Positions 7,341-15,323 of a stretch of 48,596 bases of DNA are shown in pieces; the first letter of the stretch is position 1; each line of letters starts with the position of its first letter. The notes below the pieces were generated by a model. The model saw only the letters and a program-made list of their open reading frames with translations. It made no database searches and was not told the origin of the DNA. The translations under genes and the position numbers were made by a program. Origin of the DNA: Candidatus Thorarchaeota archaeon (GTDB taxonomy: Archaea > Asgardarchaeota > Thorarchaeia > Thorarchaeales > Thorarchaeaceae); NCBI GenBank assembly GCA_016841005.1, contig JAEORG010000223.1:1-48596 (forward strand). The letters are read 5' to 3'.

Positions 7341-9614
7341 CTAGGACATTCGTTTCTTACGAATGAGAACAGCTGAGATGACAATCACTACAGCTACAAA
7401 TGAGATTGTAATGGCAATGACAATAAACAGTGGAGATTGTATAGAGATTTGGTAGAGGGCAGTTCCAGCTGTGTTTCCGACCTGATCTATTGCATATATC
7501 TGATAAGAAACTGTTTCTCCTGGTTGTTGTGGGGATATCTCTCCTTCATAGCAGCTTCCTGTCCATGACATTGTTACATTGTATATTCCTGTTGAATTGG
7601 TATACGATAGTATTACTCTATCCAAGAGCACATCATCTTCTGCTGTAACATTGATTAGAATCGCCTGCGTTCCATCTGGAGCTGCTGGATTCGCCTGTGG
7701 GACTCCTACTGTAGGAGGCGTATCGTCCTCGAGAAGGGCACTCATCATGTTCACAGCTGCTAGGACATCTAGTTTGCCATGTCCCCATTCGGCATTTGGA
7801 ACAGCCCCTGTGTATGCATCCGACCTTGCAGTTGCGCCCATGACTTCATCCAGAATTCTACCTCTTTCAGGCATCACCTGCAGCATCAACGCAGCGCATC
7901 CTGCAACAAATCCGCCAGCTGCACTGGTCCCACTGATGAGTCTGTAACTTCCAAACCGGGGTGTGAATGGAAAATCGTCTGATGGTCCGTTATACCATGA
8001 GAGCCAAGATGATTGCTCAGCATATGAGCTTACTATATCATAACCTCCTGGTGCTGCGATTCCATTCTTTGCTAGTCCATCGATACGTGGACCTTGGGGA
8101 GAGAACTCAGAGAGGGTACCTGCATCGTCCCAAAGAGAACGTGTGTGATAGGACAGAACAGGTATTGCTTCATCCGCAGTCGCAGGGAATGTCATGACAT
8201 ATTCATCGGATACATCTCGTGTCCACACTACCCCTCCAGACCATCTCTGCGGGTTCTCGGAGATGTATCCGTGAATTGTAGCATTTGTTGGAAGTCCAAT
8301 CTCGAGTAGGTATGAATTATCACTTCTCGGTACACCTCCTAATGCGAGTGGTTTCTGCATGTTTATGTGTAACATCTTTGTACCCCTAGACGAGTTTAGC
8401 ACATACGACTGATATTGAACATCGATTAATCCGTTGAAATCAATTCCATAGTTTCTATAGCCATACTGAGGGTGTAAGTCAGTGATGATACTGGTCGGAG
8501 TAATGACCCTGACCTCGGCATCCATGAAGTCAATATCACTCTGAGTTACAAGTGTTATCCAGACCGAATCGGTCATGAGGGTTGTAGGAACTTGAAACAT
8601 TACTGTATGAGCATTATCATCAGAAGTCACCTCAATGTCAAATTTACAATGCTTATTCGCATTTCCCAAGTTCCCAGCTGGAACAACAACAGGAATGCCA
8701 TCATCAGCCAACTCGTTGATGATTTGTTCGACCTCTGAAGATCCATCAAGGAATCGTTCAATCCACTGTCCTTCTTCAATTAGAATGGCATCAGCACCTA
8801 GGTCACGAGCGACCTCTAGAGCCTCAATCGTGTCGAGAGTTTCGTTATCATATCCATGTATGCCTATCATCATCAACTCTGCACCTGGAGCAACTCCTAC
8901 ATATTGTCTGAATCCAATCTGCCCACCAAGTATGATACCTGATACTGCAGTTCCGTGCCCATCTCTATCGATGTGAGTACTACTTGTGAGATTGACACCA
9001 CGCTCCCAAACTATGGTTTGTTGTGTATCTGGGTCTTGCTCCACAATATACTTAGTCTTGGGAGTTCGTAGCATCACAAGATTCTCGTTTGAATCAAGTG
9101 CACCATCTGAATCCTGATCATTAACTACAAAGAAGGGCTCTCCATCTTGAGGTATGCCATCTTGAGTGATATTGTCAGCCCATATCCACTCTGTTGTAGC
9201 ATCAAATTCGCCGTCTTCATCAAAATCAATGAAGTATGCTTGTTCCGTAGCAGCCAAAATCGCATTACCATCGAGGTCAATTCCATCCGTTAAATTCTGA
9301 AATGTACCATCCTCACCTGAATCAATCCAGTCAAACTCACTACCATCCGCAAACCATAGGTGAGGGTGGCGCCAATCTACGCCTGTATCCAGGCAGGCTA
9401 CTAAGATCCCGTTTCCAGTTATTGGATTGGTATCACTATCAAGTAATTCCCAGACTTGGTCTGCACCGACCTCAGGAACAGCCACGTCCAGAGATGTTTG
9501 AAATTCTTCTACTAACGACTGATTACTTGCTAAAGAAGGAGTAAAACCAATCATTGTTGTTAATGGATTTAACATTATGAACATGAAAAGGATGGACATA
9601 GAACGGTTTCTCAA
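7341..9614 (-). CDS. Secreted, membrane-anchored subtilisin-like serine protease (S8)
   Basis: A 757-residue exported protease. An N-terminal signal segment (about 5-28) precedes the S8 catalytic domain: Asp76 in VACLDTGVD, His220 in DRDGHGTAVSG, oxyanion Asn315 in VPAGNLGN and Ser564 in SGTSAAGGF. Between Asp and His is a long insert with two EF-hand-like loops, DFDEDGEFD (about 130-138) and NDQDSDGALDSNE (about 165-177), probably calcium sites. Another insert of roughly 170 residues lies between Asn315 and about 490. A beta-rich domain near 640-725 precedes a C-terminal helix (about 730-752) with a basic tail, so the enzyme faces outward. The start is TTG, directly after an in-frame stop, with AGGAG 11 bases upstream. 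The ATG at codon 6 is the alternative. Confidence 0.93.
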   Translation of the reverse strand: MRNRSMSILFMFIMLNPLTTMIGFTPSLASNQSLVEEFQTSLDVAVPEVGADQVWELLDSDTNPITGNGILVACLDTGVDWRHPHLWFADGSEFDWIDSGEDGTFQNLTDGIDLDGNAILAATEQAYFIDFDEDGEFDATTEWIWADNITQDGIPQDGEPFFVVNDQDSDGALDSNENLVMLRTPKTKYIVEQDPDTQQTIVWERGVNLTSSTHIDRDGHGTAVSGIILGGQIGFRQYVGVAPGAELMMIGIHGYDNETLDTIEALEVARDLGADAILIEEGQWIERFLDGSSEVEQIINELADDGIPVVVPAGNLGNANKHCKFDIEVTSDDNAHTVMFQVPTTLMTDSVWITLVTQSDIDFMDAEVRVITPTSIITDLHPQYGYRNYGIDFNGLIDVQYQSYVLNSSRGTKMLHINMQKPLALGGVPRSDNSYLLEIGLPTNATIHGYISENPQRWSGGVVWTRDVSDEYVMTFPATADEAIPVLSYHTRSLWDDAGTLSEFSPQGPRIDGLAKNGIAAPGGYDIVSSYAEQSSWLSWYNGPSDDFPFTPRFGSYRLISGTSAAGGFVAGCAALMLQVMPERGRILDEVMGATARSDAYTGAVPNAEWGHGKLDVLAAVNMMSALLEDDTPPTVGVPQANPAAPDGTQAILINVTAEDDVLLDRVILSYTNSTGIYNVTMSWTGSCYEGEISPQQPGETVSYQIYAIDQVGNTAGTALYQISIQSPLFIVIAITISFVAVVIVISAVLIRKKRMS

Positions 9615-9660
9615 TTAGAACAATACTCCTTGACCACGAATAATCAACTGAAACCTGCAC

Positions 9661-9675
9661 AGAGATATTATCTCT
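9661..9675. promoter_or_regulatory. Inverted repeat upstream of the subtilase (possible operator)
   Basis: AGAGATA-T-TATCTCT is a perfect 7-1-7 inverted repeat in the spacer between the divergent subtilase and small zinc-ribbon genes, 47 bases before the subtilase start. No regulator can be linked to it. A 7-base dyad is expected a few times by chance in a window this size, so only its position makes it notable. Confidence 0.25.
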
Positions 9676-9787
9676 TTTGTTCATGATTTCACACATGCAA
9701 ATGAATTCCACTTGACTTGGGTAGTCATTCTGATGTGGAATCTTCGAATATATCTTCCAATATCTCCTTCGCAGAATGTCTTGACGG

Positions 9788-10024
9788 ATGAGGATGATTG
9801 TTGGTATACAAAATACATCCCGTGGTAGAGCTGGCAAGTATAGTAAACAGACTTGGCAGGTTGCGGAGTTTCCAATCTCATGTCCTGAGTGTGACAGCCC
9901 AATTGAACCCTATAAGCTGAATTGGGTAGGTTCCGAAGAAGTGCGTTCTCCCGATTGCTCAAGCAGAATTGATTTCGATACTGCTGTTGTCACAGGCCCT
10001 AGATTAAGGCCTGAATATCGCTAA
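9788..10024 (+). CDS. Small zinc-ribbon-like protein with one missing cysteine
   Basis: A 78-residue protein. Residues 30-60 look like a zinc ribbon: SCPECDSPIEPYKL, then SPDCSSRIDFD. A complete ribbon would need CPDC at the second knuckle, but the first cysteine is a serine (codon TCT), leaving three cysteines. It has an AT-rich TATA-like box (AATATAT) about 36 bases upstream and no Shine-Dalgarno, so it may be leaderless. The N terminus is basic and unstructured. It may be a small nucleic-acid or partner-binding protein. Function is unknown. It is short, but the ribbon pattern argues that it is a real gene. Confidence 0.6.
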   Translation: MRMIVGIQNTSRGRAGKYSKQTWQVAEFPISCPECDSPIEPYKLNWVGSEEVRSPDCSSRIDFDTAVVTGPRLRPEYR

Positions 10025-10085
10025 CTATTCAGAGAGTATCTGATCTTTCTGTATTGACACTTCAGCGTATACTCTAGCGTTTTAT

Positions 10086-10499
10086 CTATTTACCACTTGG
10101 TTCGATTCCGAAACGACTAGATACTTCTGCGTAAAAATGTTCAAGACCAAGAATAACAGCATCAAGTTCCCTCTTAAAGTTCTCAAGATCTGTCTGCTCG
10201 GGAATATCATTCTCGGAGTAAAGGTTGCCTTTCTCATCCATTGAGTATGTTACATCATCGAGCATCCAATTCTCATTGAGTAAAAAGCCATAAAGCTCTT
10301 GCTTACTCCCCTCTGGAATTTCTTCTGGTCTAAGAAGACGTACTGCGACATGAATCCATTTGTCTGCACGAAGTGTAATCCGAATATCGAATATAGTATC
10401 TTCAACATCCCATTTCACATCGAAAGTGTTGATGTCTTCAGACAGTTCGTATATTATCTCAAGTGAATCCAACCAAATCCTAATCTGTTCAACTGACAT
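10086..10499 (-). CDS. YbjN / type III chaperone-like small protein
   Basis: A 137-residue acidic soluble protein. The arrangement of an N-terminal helix (VEQIRIWLDSLEI), paired strands (WDVEDTIFDIRITLRADKW, IHVAVRLL), a middle helix (SKQELYGFLLNENW), and strands followed by a long C-terminal helix (LENFKRELDAVILGLEHFY) resembles the YbjN/CesT chaperone-like fold. The conserved feature in such proteins is the ENDIP-type turn before the last helix, seen here as YSENDIPEQTD. Known members are poorly understood. Assignment is by pattern only and the partner is unknown. The ATG has no strong Shine-Dalgarno. Confidence 0.65.
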   Translation of the reverse strand: MSVEQIRIWLDSLEIIYELSEDINTFDVKWDVEDTIFDIRITLRADKWIHVAVRLLRPEEIPEGSKQELYGFLLNENWMLDDVTYSMDEKGNLYSENDIPEQTDLENFKRELDAVILGLEHFYAEVSSRFGIEPSGK

Positions 10500-10649
10500 T
10501 ATCGCAAACTCTCCAAGAATGATTTTAGTAATACTACCTCGTATTGAGTATTATGGATAGAAGAAAACCAGATAAAACTTGCATCCGAAGATTGTAAAAT
10601 CGTGATTGACGATTCTTTCAAAATAGAATCAGAAGAAAAAGAAAGGGAG

Positions 10650-10669
10650 GAGGGAACTGTAAGTCCCTC
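10650..10669 (-). terminator. Hairpin terminator downstream of S-adenosylhomocysteine hydrolase
   Basis: GAGGGA and TCCCTC form a perfect 6-bp stem with an 8-base loop. Read on the minus strand it follows the stop codon of the hydrolase by about a dozen bases and is itself followed by a pyrimidine run including CTTTCTTTTTCTTC. This is the expected layout of a terminator for that gene. Confidence 0.6.
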
Positions 10670-10680
10670 ATGAGATAGGC

Positions 10681-11940
10681 TTAGGTTCCTTCAGCATAGG
10701 CACGAGCGTATGCTTCTTGCTCAGGAGTCCATTTGTCTATCTTAATTCCCATGGTTTCTAGTTTTGCCATTGCAGTCTGCTTATCGAGCTCTTCTGGGAA
10801 TTCATACACTGCTGGTTTGAGGTCTTTACCATGCTTAGTCATCCAGATCATTGCGTTCAACTGTCCAGCGAATGAGAGGTCCATGACTTCCGAAGGATGG
10901 CCTTCAGCAGCAGTCAGATTCACCAATCTACCTTCACCGAGTAGATAGAGCCTGCGACCATCTTTCTGGACATATTCGTCAAGAGCATGACGAACTCTTC
11001 TTTTTTCGCCCTTAGTTCGTTCAAGGAGCTCGGGTTCGTTGATTTCTACATTGTAATGACCAGCATTACCGAACATAGCACCATCTCTCATGACCTCAAA
11101 GTGCTTACCTCTGATGACATCCTTCATTCCAGTTGCTGTGAGAAATAGGTCACCCTCGGAAGCAGCAGCATCCATAGGCATGACACGGAACCCATCCATT
11201 CGAGCTTGAAGACCTCGGACTGGATCTACTTCAGTAACAATAACATTCGCACCTAGCCCTCTTGCACGGTCAGCCATTCCCCGACCACAATAACCGTATC
11301 CACCAATGACGACAGTCTTTCCAGCAATCAGAATTGCAGATGCGCGCATCACACCATCAAATACACTTTGACCTGTTCCATATACATTGTCGAACATGTG
11401 CTTGGTATCTGCATCATTTACAGCCATGATTGGATACTTCAGAGCACCATCCTCAGCCATTGCACGAACACGAATCACACCGGTAGTAGTTTCCTCAGAA
11501 CCTCCGTATAGATTTGGAATGAGTTCCTGATGTTTGTTATGAAGCGTAAAGATAAGGTCAGCACCATCATCAAGGGTGAGGTTTGGTTCAGTCTTGAGTG
11601 TCTGCTCGATACACCAATAGTATTCTTCTGTGTTCAGATTGTTCCACGCATAGACTGAAATATCGTTGGCTGCAAGTCCAGCAGCGACTTTATCATTTGT
11701 GGAGAGGGGGTTACATCCAGACCAAGAGACCTCTGCACCTACGGCACGAAGGGTTTCAACAAGGACTGCGGTCTCCTTTGTTACATGGAGGCATCCTGCA
11801 ATCTTCATTCCCTTCAAAGGTTTGGTTTCGGAGTATTTCTTCCTGAGATGCATGAGCACGGGCATGTGCTTCTCCGCATACTCAATGAGCATCCTGCCTT
11901 CTTCGGCAAGACCAATGTCTTTGACTTTATAATCAGCCAT
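10681..11940 (-). CDS. ahcY: Adenosylhomocysteinase (S-adenosylhomocysteine hydrolase)
   Basis: Splits S-adenosylhomocysteine into adenosine and homocysteine, clearing the product that inhibits methyltransferases. About 419 residues, the usual length for archaeal and short bacterial forms. Diagnostic segments include MADYKVKDIGLAEEG at the start, the substrate-site region MKIAGCLHVTKETAVLVETL, DDGADL, and the NAD-binding GKTVVIGGYGYCGRGMADR. Near the C terminus, KWTPEQEAYARAYAEGT replaces the C-terminal KPxxYRY of eukaryotic forms, as in other prokaryotic members. An upstream in-frame GTG at 11949 is possible. The ATG gives the family N-terminus. A TATA-like CATATAAAA about 30 bases upstream and no Shine-Dalgarno suggest leaderless or near-leaderless expression. 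Confidence 0.97.
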   Translation of the reverse strand: MADYKVKDIGLAEEGRMLIEYAEKHMPVLMHLRKKYSETKPLKGMKIAGCLHVTKETAVLVETLRAVGAEVSWSGCNPLSTNDKVAAGLAANDISVYAWNNLNTEEYYWCIEQTLKTEPNLTLDDGADLIFTLHNKHQELIPNLYGGSEETTTGVIRVRAMAEDGALKYPIMAVNDADTKHMFDNVYGTGQSVFDGVMRASAILIAGKTVVIGGYGYCGRGMADRARGLGANVIVTEVDPVRGLQARMDGFRVMPMDAAASEGDLFLTATGMKDVIRGKHFEVMRDGAMFGNAGHYNVEINEPELLERTKGEKRRVRHALDEYVQKDGRRLYLLGEGRLVNLTAAEGHPSEVMDLSFAGQLNAMIWMTKHGKDLKPAVYEFPEELDKQTAMAKLETMGIKIDKWTPEQEAYARAYAEGT

Positions 11941-12026
11941 TTTGACCACGCGCGAAATCGAGAAATGGTTTTATATGAATCCTCCATAGTGGCAACGAAT
12001 ACTTTGCACCATTTGAGGAAAATATC
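11941..12026. promoter_or_regulatory. Divergent promoter region of ahcY and the Lrp-like regulator
   Basis: This 86-base spacer holds the promoters of both divergent genes. On the minus strand TTCATATAAAACC (11968-11980) is a convincing TATA box for ahcY, preceded by GGAGGA as a possible BRE. On the plus strand GAGG lies 8 bases before the GTG of the regulator and serves as Shine-Dalgarno. A regulator encoded beside the gene often controls it, so self- and ahcY regulation is a reasonable inference. Confidence 0.5.
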
Positions 12027-12962
12027 GTGCAATCTATTACAGAAAGCGAAAAACACCTTCTAGACAATCTAATCCGAAATTCAAGAACTCCAGTTGCAAT
12101 TCTTGCAGAAGAGATTGGAAAGGGTAGAAACTGGGTCGCTCGTACAATCAAGAAATTTGTTCGAGACGGCATCATTCGAGCGTACGTGACAGTACTCGAT
12201 CCTGCACAAGTATACGCCGAACGGAATACTATCCTCATTATCAAGACCAATCCAAGAGAGATTGGAGTGAGTGATGCATTGCTTAAGATACAAGAACTTG
12301 AATCACTGGATGGTGTATCGGGAGAACAATCCCTCTTAGGTCTCTTCAGGTTCAGAGGGTCTGGAGCATTCCAAGATTTCTTAGATGCAATAGATAATGC
12401 AGTCGCAAAATCTGGTTCCGGAGAATATCAACTCGTTCAAGTCTTAACCACATACAAGACTCATGGATTCAGACTGAAGAAACAAAGTGTGAGAGAGAGA
12501 ACTATATCAGTGAAAGACTGGGAACTTATCAGTGTTCTATCTCGTCAGCAACCTACTGAAGATAACATCTTTCCAATTCCTCAAAGCGAGATAGGATCGC
12601 GAATGAAAACGCCTCTTAGTCAACCAGCTGTGTCCAAGGCAATGAGAAGATTGGAAGAGAGAGGTGCAATTGTGGGATATTCGATTGTGCCAGACTTCAA
12701 GCGATATGGACTCCCAATCAAATTCTTCCTACAAATCAAGACAAGTCCAGGCAAGATAGCAGAAACTGCAAATGACATTAGTGTGTGGCCAGAGATATGG
12801 GATTTGCATCGAACAGGCGCAGATTACAGTCTTTTTGCCACCATTCGAACAAATTCGGTCGATAAATATAACTCATTTATTCGCCGCCTCTATAGGAATG
12901 AGAATATCATTGACACTAATTCGATAATTTCACTTGAAGAATGGTTTGTGCCAGTTCAGTAA
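12027..12962 (+). CDS. Double Lrp/AsnC-like transcriptional regulator
   Basis: A 311-residue protein with two tandem Lrp-type halves. Each has a winged helix-turn-helix (about 7-50: LIRNSRTPVAILAEEIGKGRN; about 165-215: SQPAVSKAMRRLEERGAIVGY) followed by an alpha/beta sensor segment of the RAM type (about 68-150 and 225-310). Classic Lrp proteins have one such unit of about 150 residues, so this is a fused dimer. Each first helix-turn-helix is followed by the typical 'GxIxxYxxxxDP' style wing (GIIRAYVTVLDPAQV). The start is GTG with a GAGG Shine-Dalgarno. It probably senses an amino acid or methyl-cycle metabolite. Divergent placement next to ahcY suggests homocysteine, methionine or SAM metabolism, which is inference. 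Confidence 0.85.
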   Translation: MQSITESEKHLLDNLIRNSRTPVAILAEEIGKGRNWVARTIKKFVRDGIIRAYVTVLDPAQVYAERNTILIIKTNPREIGVSDALLKIQELESLDGVSGEQSLLGLFRFRGSGAFQDFLDAIDNAVAKSGSGEYQLVQVLTTYKTHGFRLKKQSVRERTISVKDWELISVLSRQQPTEDNIFPIPQSEIGSRMKTPLSQPAVSKAMRRLEERGAIVGYSIVPDFKRYGLPIKFFLQIKTSPGKIAETANDISVWPEIWDLHRTGADYSLFATIRTNSVDKYNSFIRRLYRNENIIDTNSIISLEEWFVPVQ

Positions 12963-12965
12963 GTA

Positions 12966-13427
12966 TCAGCTATTCTTGTGAAGAATGGTTTCACCATAGC
13001 TAGTGAAATCCTCTCCTTCTTTCGCAGACTCGAGTCCTGCGTGAATCTCTGTATCTGAAACCTTTTTGATATACGACCGCCAACGCAATCCATCAAACGC
13101 TTGAGGAACAGGTTCAGACACAACTTCAAATCGCAGTTCATTTTCAGAGCGTTCATACTCAATCTCATTATTGACGAAACCATAAGTGAAGAAGGTCTTA
13201 CGGAGGAAACGTTTATTCCGAAGATCATACCACATCATACTGATACTTGCATTCTCGAGCTTCCCATCCCGATATGAATCGAAATTACCCCTAATGTACT
13301 TGCCAAGCTCCATTGAGAAAGTAGCAGTTGTAACAATATCGCCTTCACCTCCAAATTGATCAGATGAACCACCTTTCCATTTACCAATTAGGAAGTGCCA
13401 AGCAGCGAGAGGATCTTCTGAATTCAT
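12966..13427 (-). CDS. Lipocalin/DUF1579-like beta-barrel protein
   Basis: A 153-residue soluble protein. It begins with the helix-plus-strand pattern LAAWHFLIGKWKGGS, like the G-x-W motif of calycin-type barrels (DUF1579, THAP4/nitrobindin-like). It continues as repeated beta strands (IVTTATFSMELGKYIRG, ASISMMWYDL, NEIEYERSENELRFEVV, RSYIKKVSDTEIHAGL). Such barrels bind small hydrophobic ligands or haem, but no haem-ligating pattern is obvious. It is convergent with the Lrp-like regulator, 3 bases apart. The family call is tentative. Confidence 0.65.
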   Translation of the reverse strand: MNSEDPLAAWHFLIGKWKGGSSDQFGGEGDIVTTATFSMELGKYIRGNFDSYRDGKLENASISMMWYDLRNKRFLRKTFFTYGFVNNEIEYERSENELRFEVVSEPVPQAFDGLRWRSYIKKVSDTEIHAGLESAKEGEDFTSYGETILHKNS

Positions 13428-13477
13428 AAGTATTGCATAAACAATTCTTCTGATGAACCTGTCGAAAAGAAAGAGAG

Positions 13478-13499
13478 GGCATCCCTATGAAGGGATGCC
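13478..13499 (-). terminator. Strong hairpin terminator of the ABC/protease operon
   Basis: GGCATCCC and GGGATGCC form a perfect 8-bp GC-rich stem with a 6-base loop (TATGAA on the plus strand). On the minus strand it lies about 30 bases beyond the stop of the winged-helix gene and is followed by CTCTCTTTCTTTTC. It should end the four-gene operon read from 17782. Confidence 0.65.
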
Positions 13500-13529
13500 A
13501 ATGGGGAGATAGAGAAATTATCAAATGAA

Positions 13530-13817
13530 CTATCTTCTAAATACCAACATGAGTTGACAAGCAATAACGGATTCAGCACCGTGAGTTGTCACTATTTCGC
13601 GAGCCCCATCGAGATTAGTACAGTAGAGTGGACTTCTCATATCCTGAAGGTTTGGAATCCTTCGAATTAGTCCCTTTTTCCTTAGCTTCTTTATTGCAAA
13701 GTTAACTGTTCGAATGGGTACTTTCGCCCATCTGCTGATATCCTTTGGACTTAAAGGACCCCGTGCAGTTAGAGTCTGAAGCACAGAGATTGCACTTGCT
13801 GGAAGTTCGCCACTCAT
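13530..13817 (-). CDS. Winged helix-turn-helix (MarR-like) regulator
   Basis: A 95-residue DNA-binding protein. The helix-turn-helix lies at about 8-50 (ISVLQTLTARGPLSPKDISRWAKVPIRTVNFAIKKLRKKGLI), with a wing RRIPNLQDMRSPLYC, a layout common to MarR/TrmB-type regulators. It overlaps the end of the protease gene by 4 bases, so it is translationally coupled as the last gene of the operon with the ABC transporter and protease. It is a natural candidate for the operon's own regulator. The C terminus is a short helix with no effector domain, so any signal is sensed elsewhere. Confidence 0.8.
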   Translation of the reverse strand: MSGELPASAISVLQTLTARGPLSPKDISRWAKVPIRTVNFAIKKLRKKGLIRRIPNLQDMRSPLYCTNLDGAREIVTTHGAESVIACQLMLVFRR

Positions 13818-15304
13818 TTACCTCGCCTCCAAACTACAACCAGTACTACGATTAGCACAGATATCGAACCAACGAACACAACAACAAGTGGATAGTTGGT
13901 TGATTCGTTGGATAGAATAGAATCTAACAACTCTCCTGCAGCCTTCCAAGAGTCAGCGATTGCCAAGAAATGTTCTGAGAGTTGTTGTATCTCTGAAGAG
14001 TATGCTTCAATAGAAGAATCAAGATCTCCGGTGTCATCGTATCTATCTGCAATATCGAAGTAAGTACTAGCTAACAATGTGCCATCAAAGTTGTAGGAAA
14101 TGTCCACAAGAGAAGCGTTTGTGCTAATTTCCTCAAAGTGAGGGTAAGCATCTCGACCAAGCTTAACCACTTCTGATACATCATAAGATGGTAGAACTGA
14201 CGGAAGAGATTCTAGTGCACTTCGATATGAGGGATATTGTAAACTCATAAACTGTTCATGAGAATAACCAGTGAATCTAAGAATATCAGCTCGATCAATA
14301 GTTTCATTGAATTGATCTAGATAATTCTTGATTCCATCAGTTGTTGTATCCAGTGAAAGGCCTCGATAAGCAACCTCTCCGAAACTTGCGAAGAATATCT
14401 CCTCAAGGTCAGGAGCGTAGGATGTTCTATTACCTAGCAGACGGTCAACTATGTGTTTACCAATGCGAAGTTCTTGGTCTTGAACTTGCTCTGTACCGGG
14501 CTTGAAGACAACTTGACCATAACCAAGGGTATTCCAAGCTACATCTAGAGTTGAGTAGTTCGTTGTATAGTAGTATCGCCCGTCAGTAGGATAACCGTAT
14601 CTTGAACCAAAAGCTCCAACTCCCGGATCCATTATCTCAACTGTCTGAGCTGTATCATTGTATCCAACTGCTACTATAGCATGCCCTGAGCTCGGAGCTG
14701 CAGGGTCTTGGGGATAGATGTATTGACGCAACTCAGTATAATCTACAGCGGGAAGCCAATATGGGTCAACCCAAAGAACAACAGGATATCCATCATCAAT
14801 TGAACTTTGCATCTGCTCGAATGCTTCATTAGATCCATCAATTAATTCAATGTTGAATCCAGAATCACGCCACAGAGGCTCTACGAGTTGAATCCATTCT
14901 GAATTGGAATCAAAGTATGCCTTGTGATTTAATCCGAGTAAGTCACAAAATACTGGAACATTTTGCTGTTGTCTAAAGCTAGAGCCTGATATGAACAATT
15001 GCACATCCTCAATCATGATATATGCCGCTGAAAATCCTATACCAGAAACAGCAAAGAACTGATACAAGTCGTATGGAACATCAATGTATTGTAGCGCCAT
15101 GTCCACAGAAGACCAATAGCAATATCCATTGATCTCCTGCCAGACATAGGGGACATCATCAATGTGTCCATAATCTGCAGAAGGGATAAAGTCCACTACG
15201 GCAGAGGTTGTATCCACTGCTGAAACAAGGGGAGTGGAGTGTGACACTCCGAAGAGTGCCACTACTGCCAACGTTAGACCCAATCGGTAAACGTTCCTTT
15301 TCAT
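13814..15304 (-). CDS. Membrane-anchored C39-like cysteine protease
   Basis: A 496-residue exported protein. A signal peptide (about 8-30) precedes a papain-like C39-family domain: Cys62 in EINGYCYWSSVDMAL (preceded by the oxyanion Gln56 in WQEINGYC), His208 in SSGHAIVAVGYND and Asp226 in VEIMDPG complete the triad. The remaining half is alpha-helical (about 260-460) and ends in one membrane helix (about 470-490) with a basic tail, so the protease sits outside. Unlike bacteriocin exporters, the C39 domain is not fused to the ABC transporter, but the gene follows the permease by 19 bases. The ATG is preceded by GGAGG. Processing of a peptide exported by the neighbouring transporter is an attractive inference. 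Confidence 0.85.
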   Translation of the reverse strand: MKRNVYRLGLTLAVVALFGVSHSTPLVSAVDTTSAVVDFIPSADYGHIDDVPYVWQEINGYCYWSSVDMALQYIDVPYDLYQFFAVSGIGFSAAYIMIEDVQLFISGSSFRQQQNVPVFCDLLGLNHKAYFDSNSEWIQLVEPLWRDSGFNIELIDGSNEAFEQMQSSIDDGYPVVLWVDPYWLPAVDYTELRQYIYPQDPAAPSSGHAIVAVGYNDTAQTVEIMDPGVGAFGSRYGYPTDGRYYYTTNYSTLDVAWNTLGYGQVVFKPGTEQVQDQELRIGKHIVDRLLGNRTSYAPDLEEIFFASFGEVAYRGLSLDTTTDGIKNYLDQFNETIDRADILRFTGYSHEQFMSLQYPSYRSALESLPSVLPSYDVSEVVKLGRDAYPHFEEISTNASLVDISYNFDGTLLASTYFDIADRYDDTGDLDSSIEAYSSEIQQLSEHFLAIADSWKAAGELLDSILSNESTNYPLVVVFVGSISVLIVVLVVVWRRGK

Positions 15305-15323
15305 TCACTTCCCTCCTCCTATC

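Noticed and set aside
9993..10013. CAGGCC...GGCCTG hairpin as a terminator
   Set aside because: The stem lies inside the coding end of the small zinc-ribbon gene and has no T-run after it.
10095..10110. GGTTCGATTCC-like tRNA T-loop sequence
   Set aside because: It is the reverse complement of the end of a coding sequence (residues near FGIEPSG) and no acceptor stem, anticodon arm or D-arm can be formed around it.
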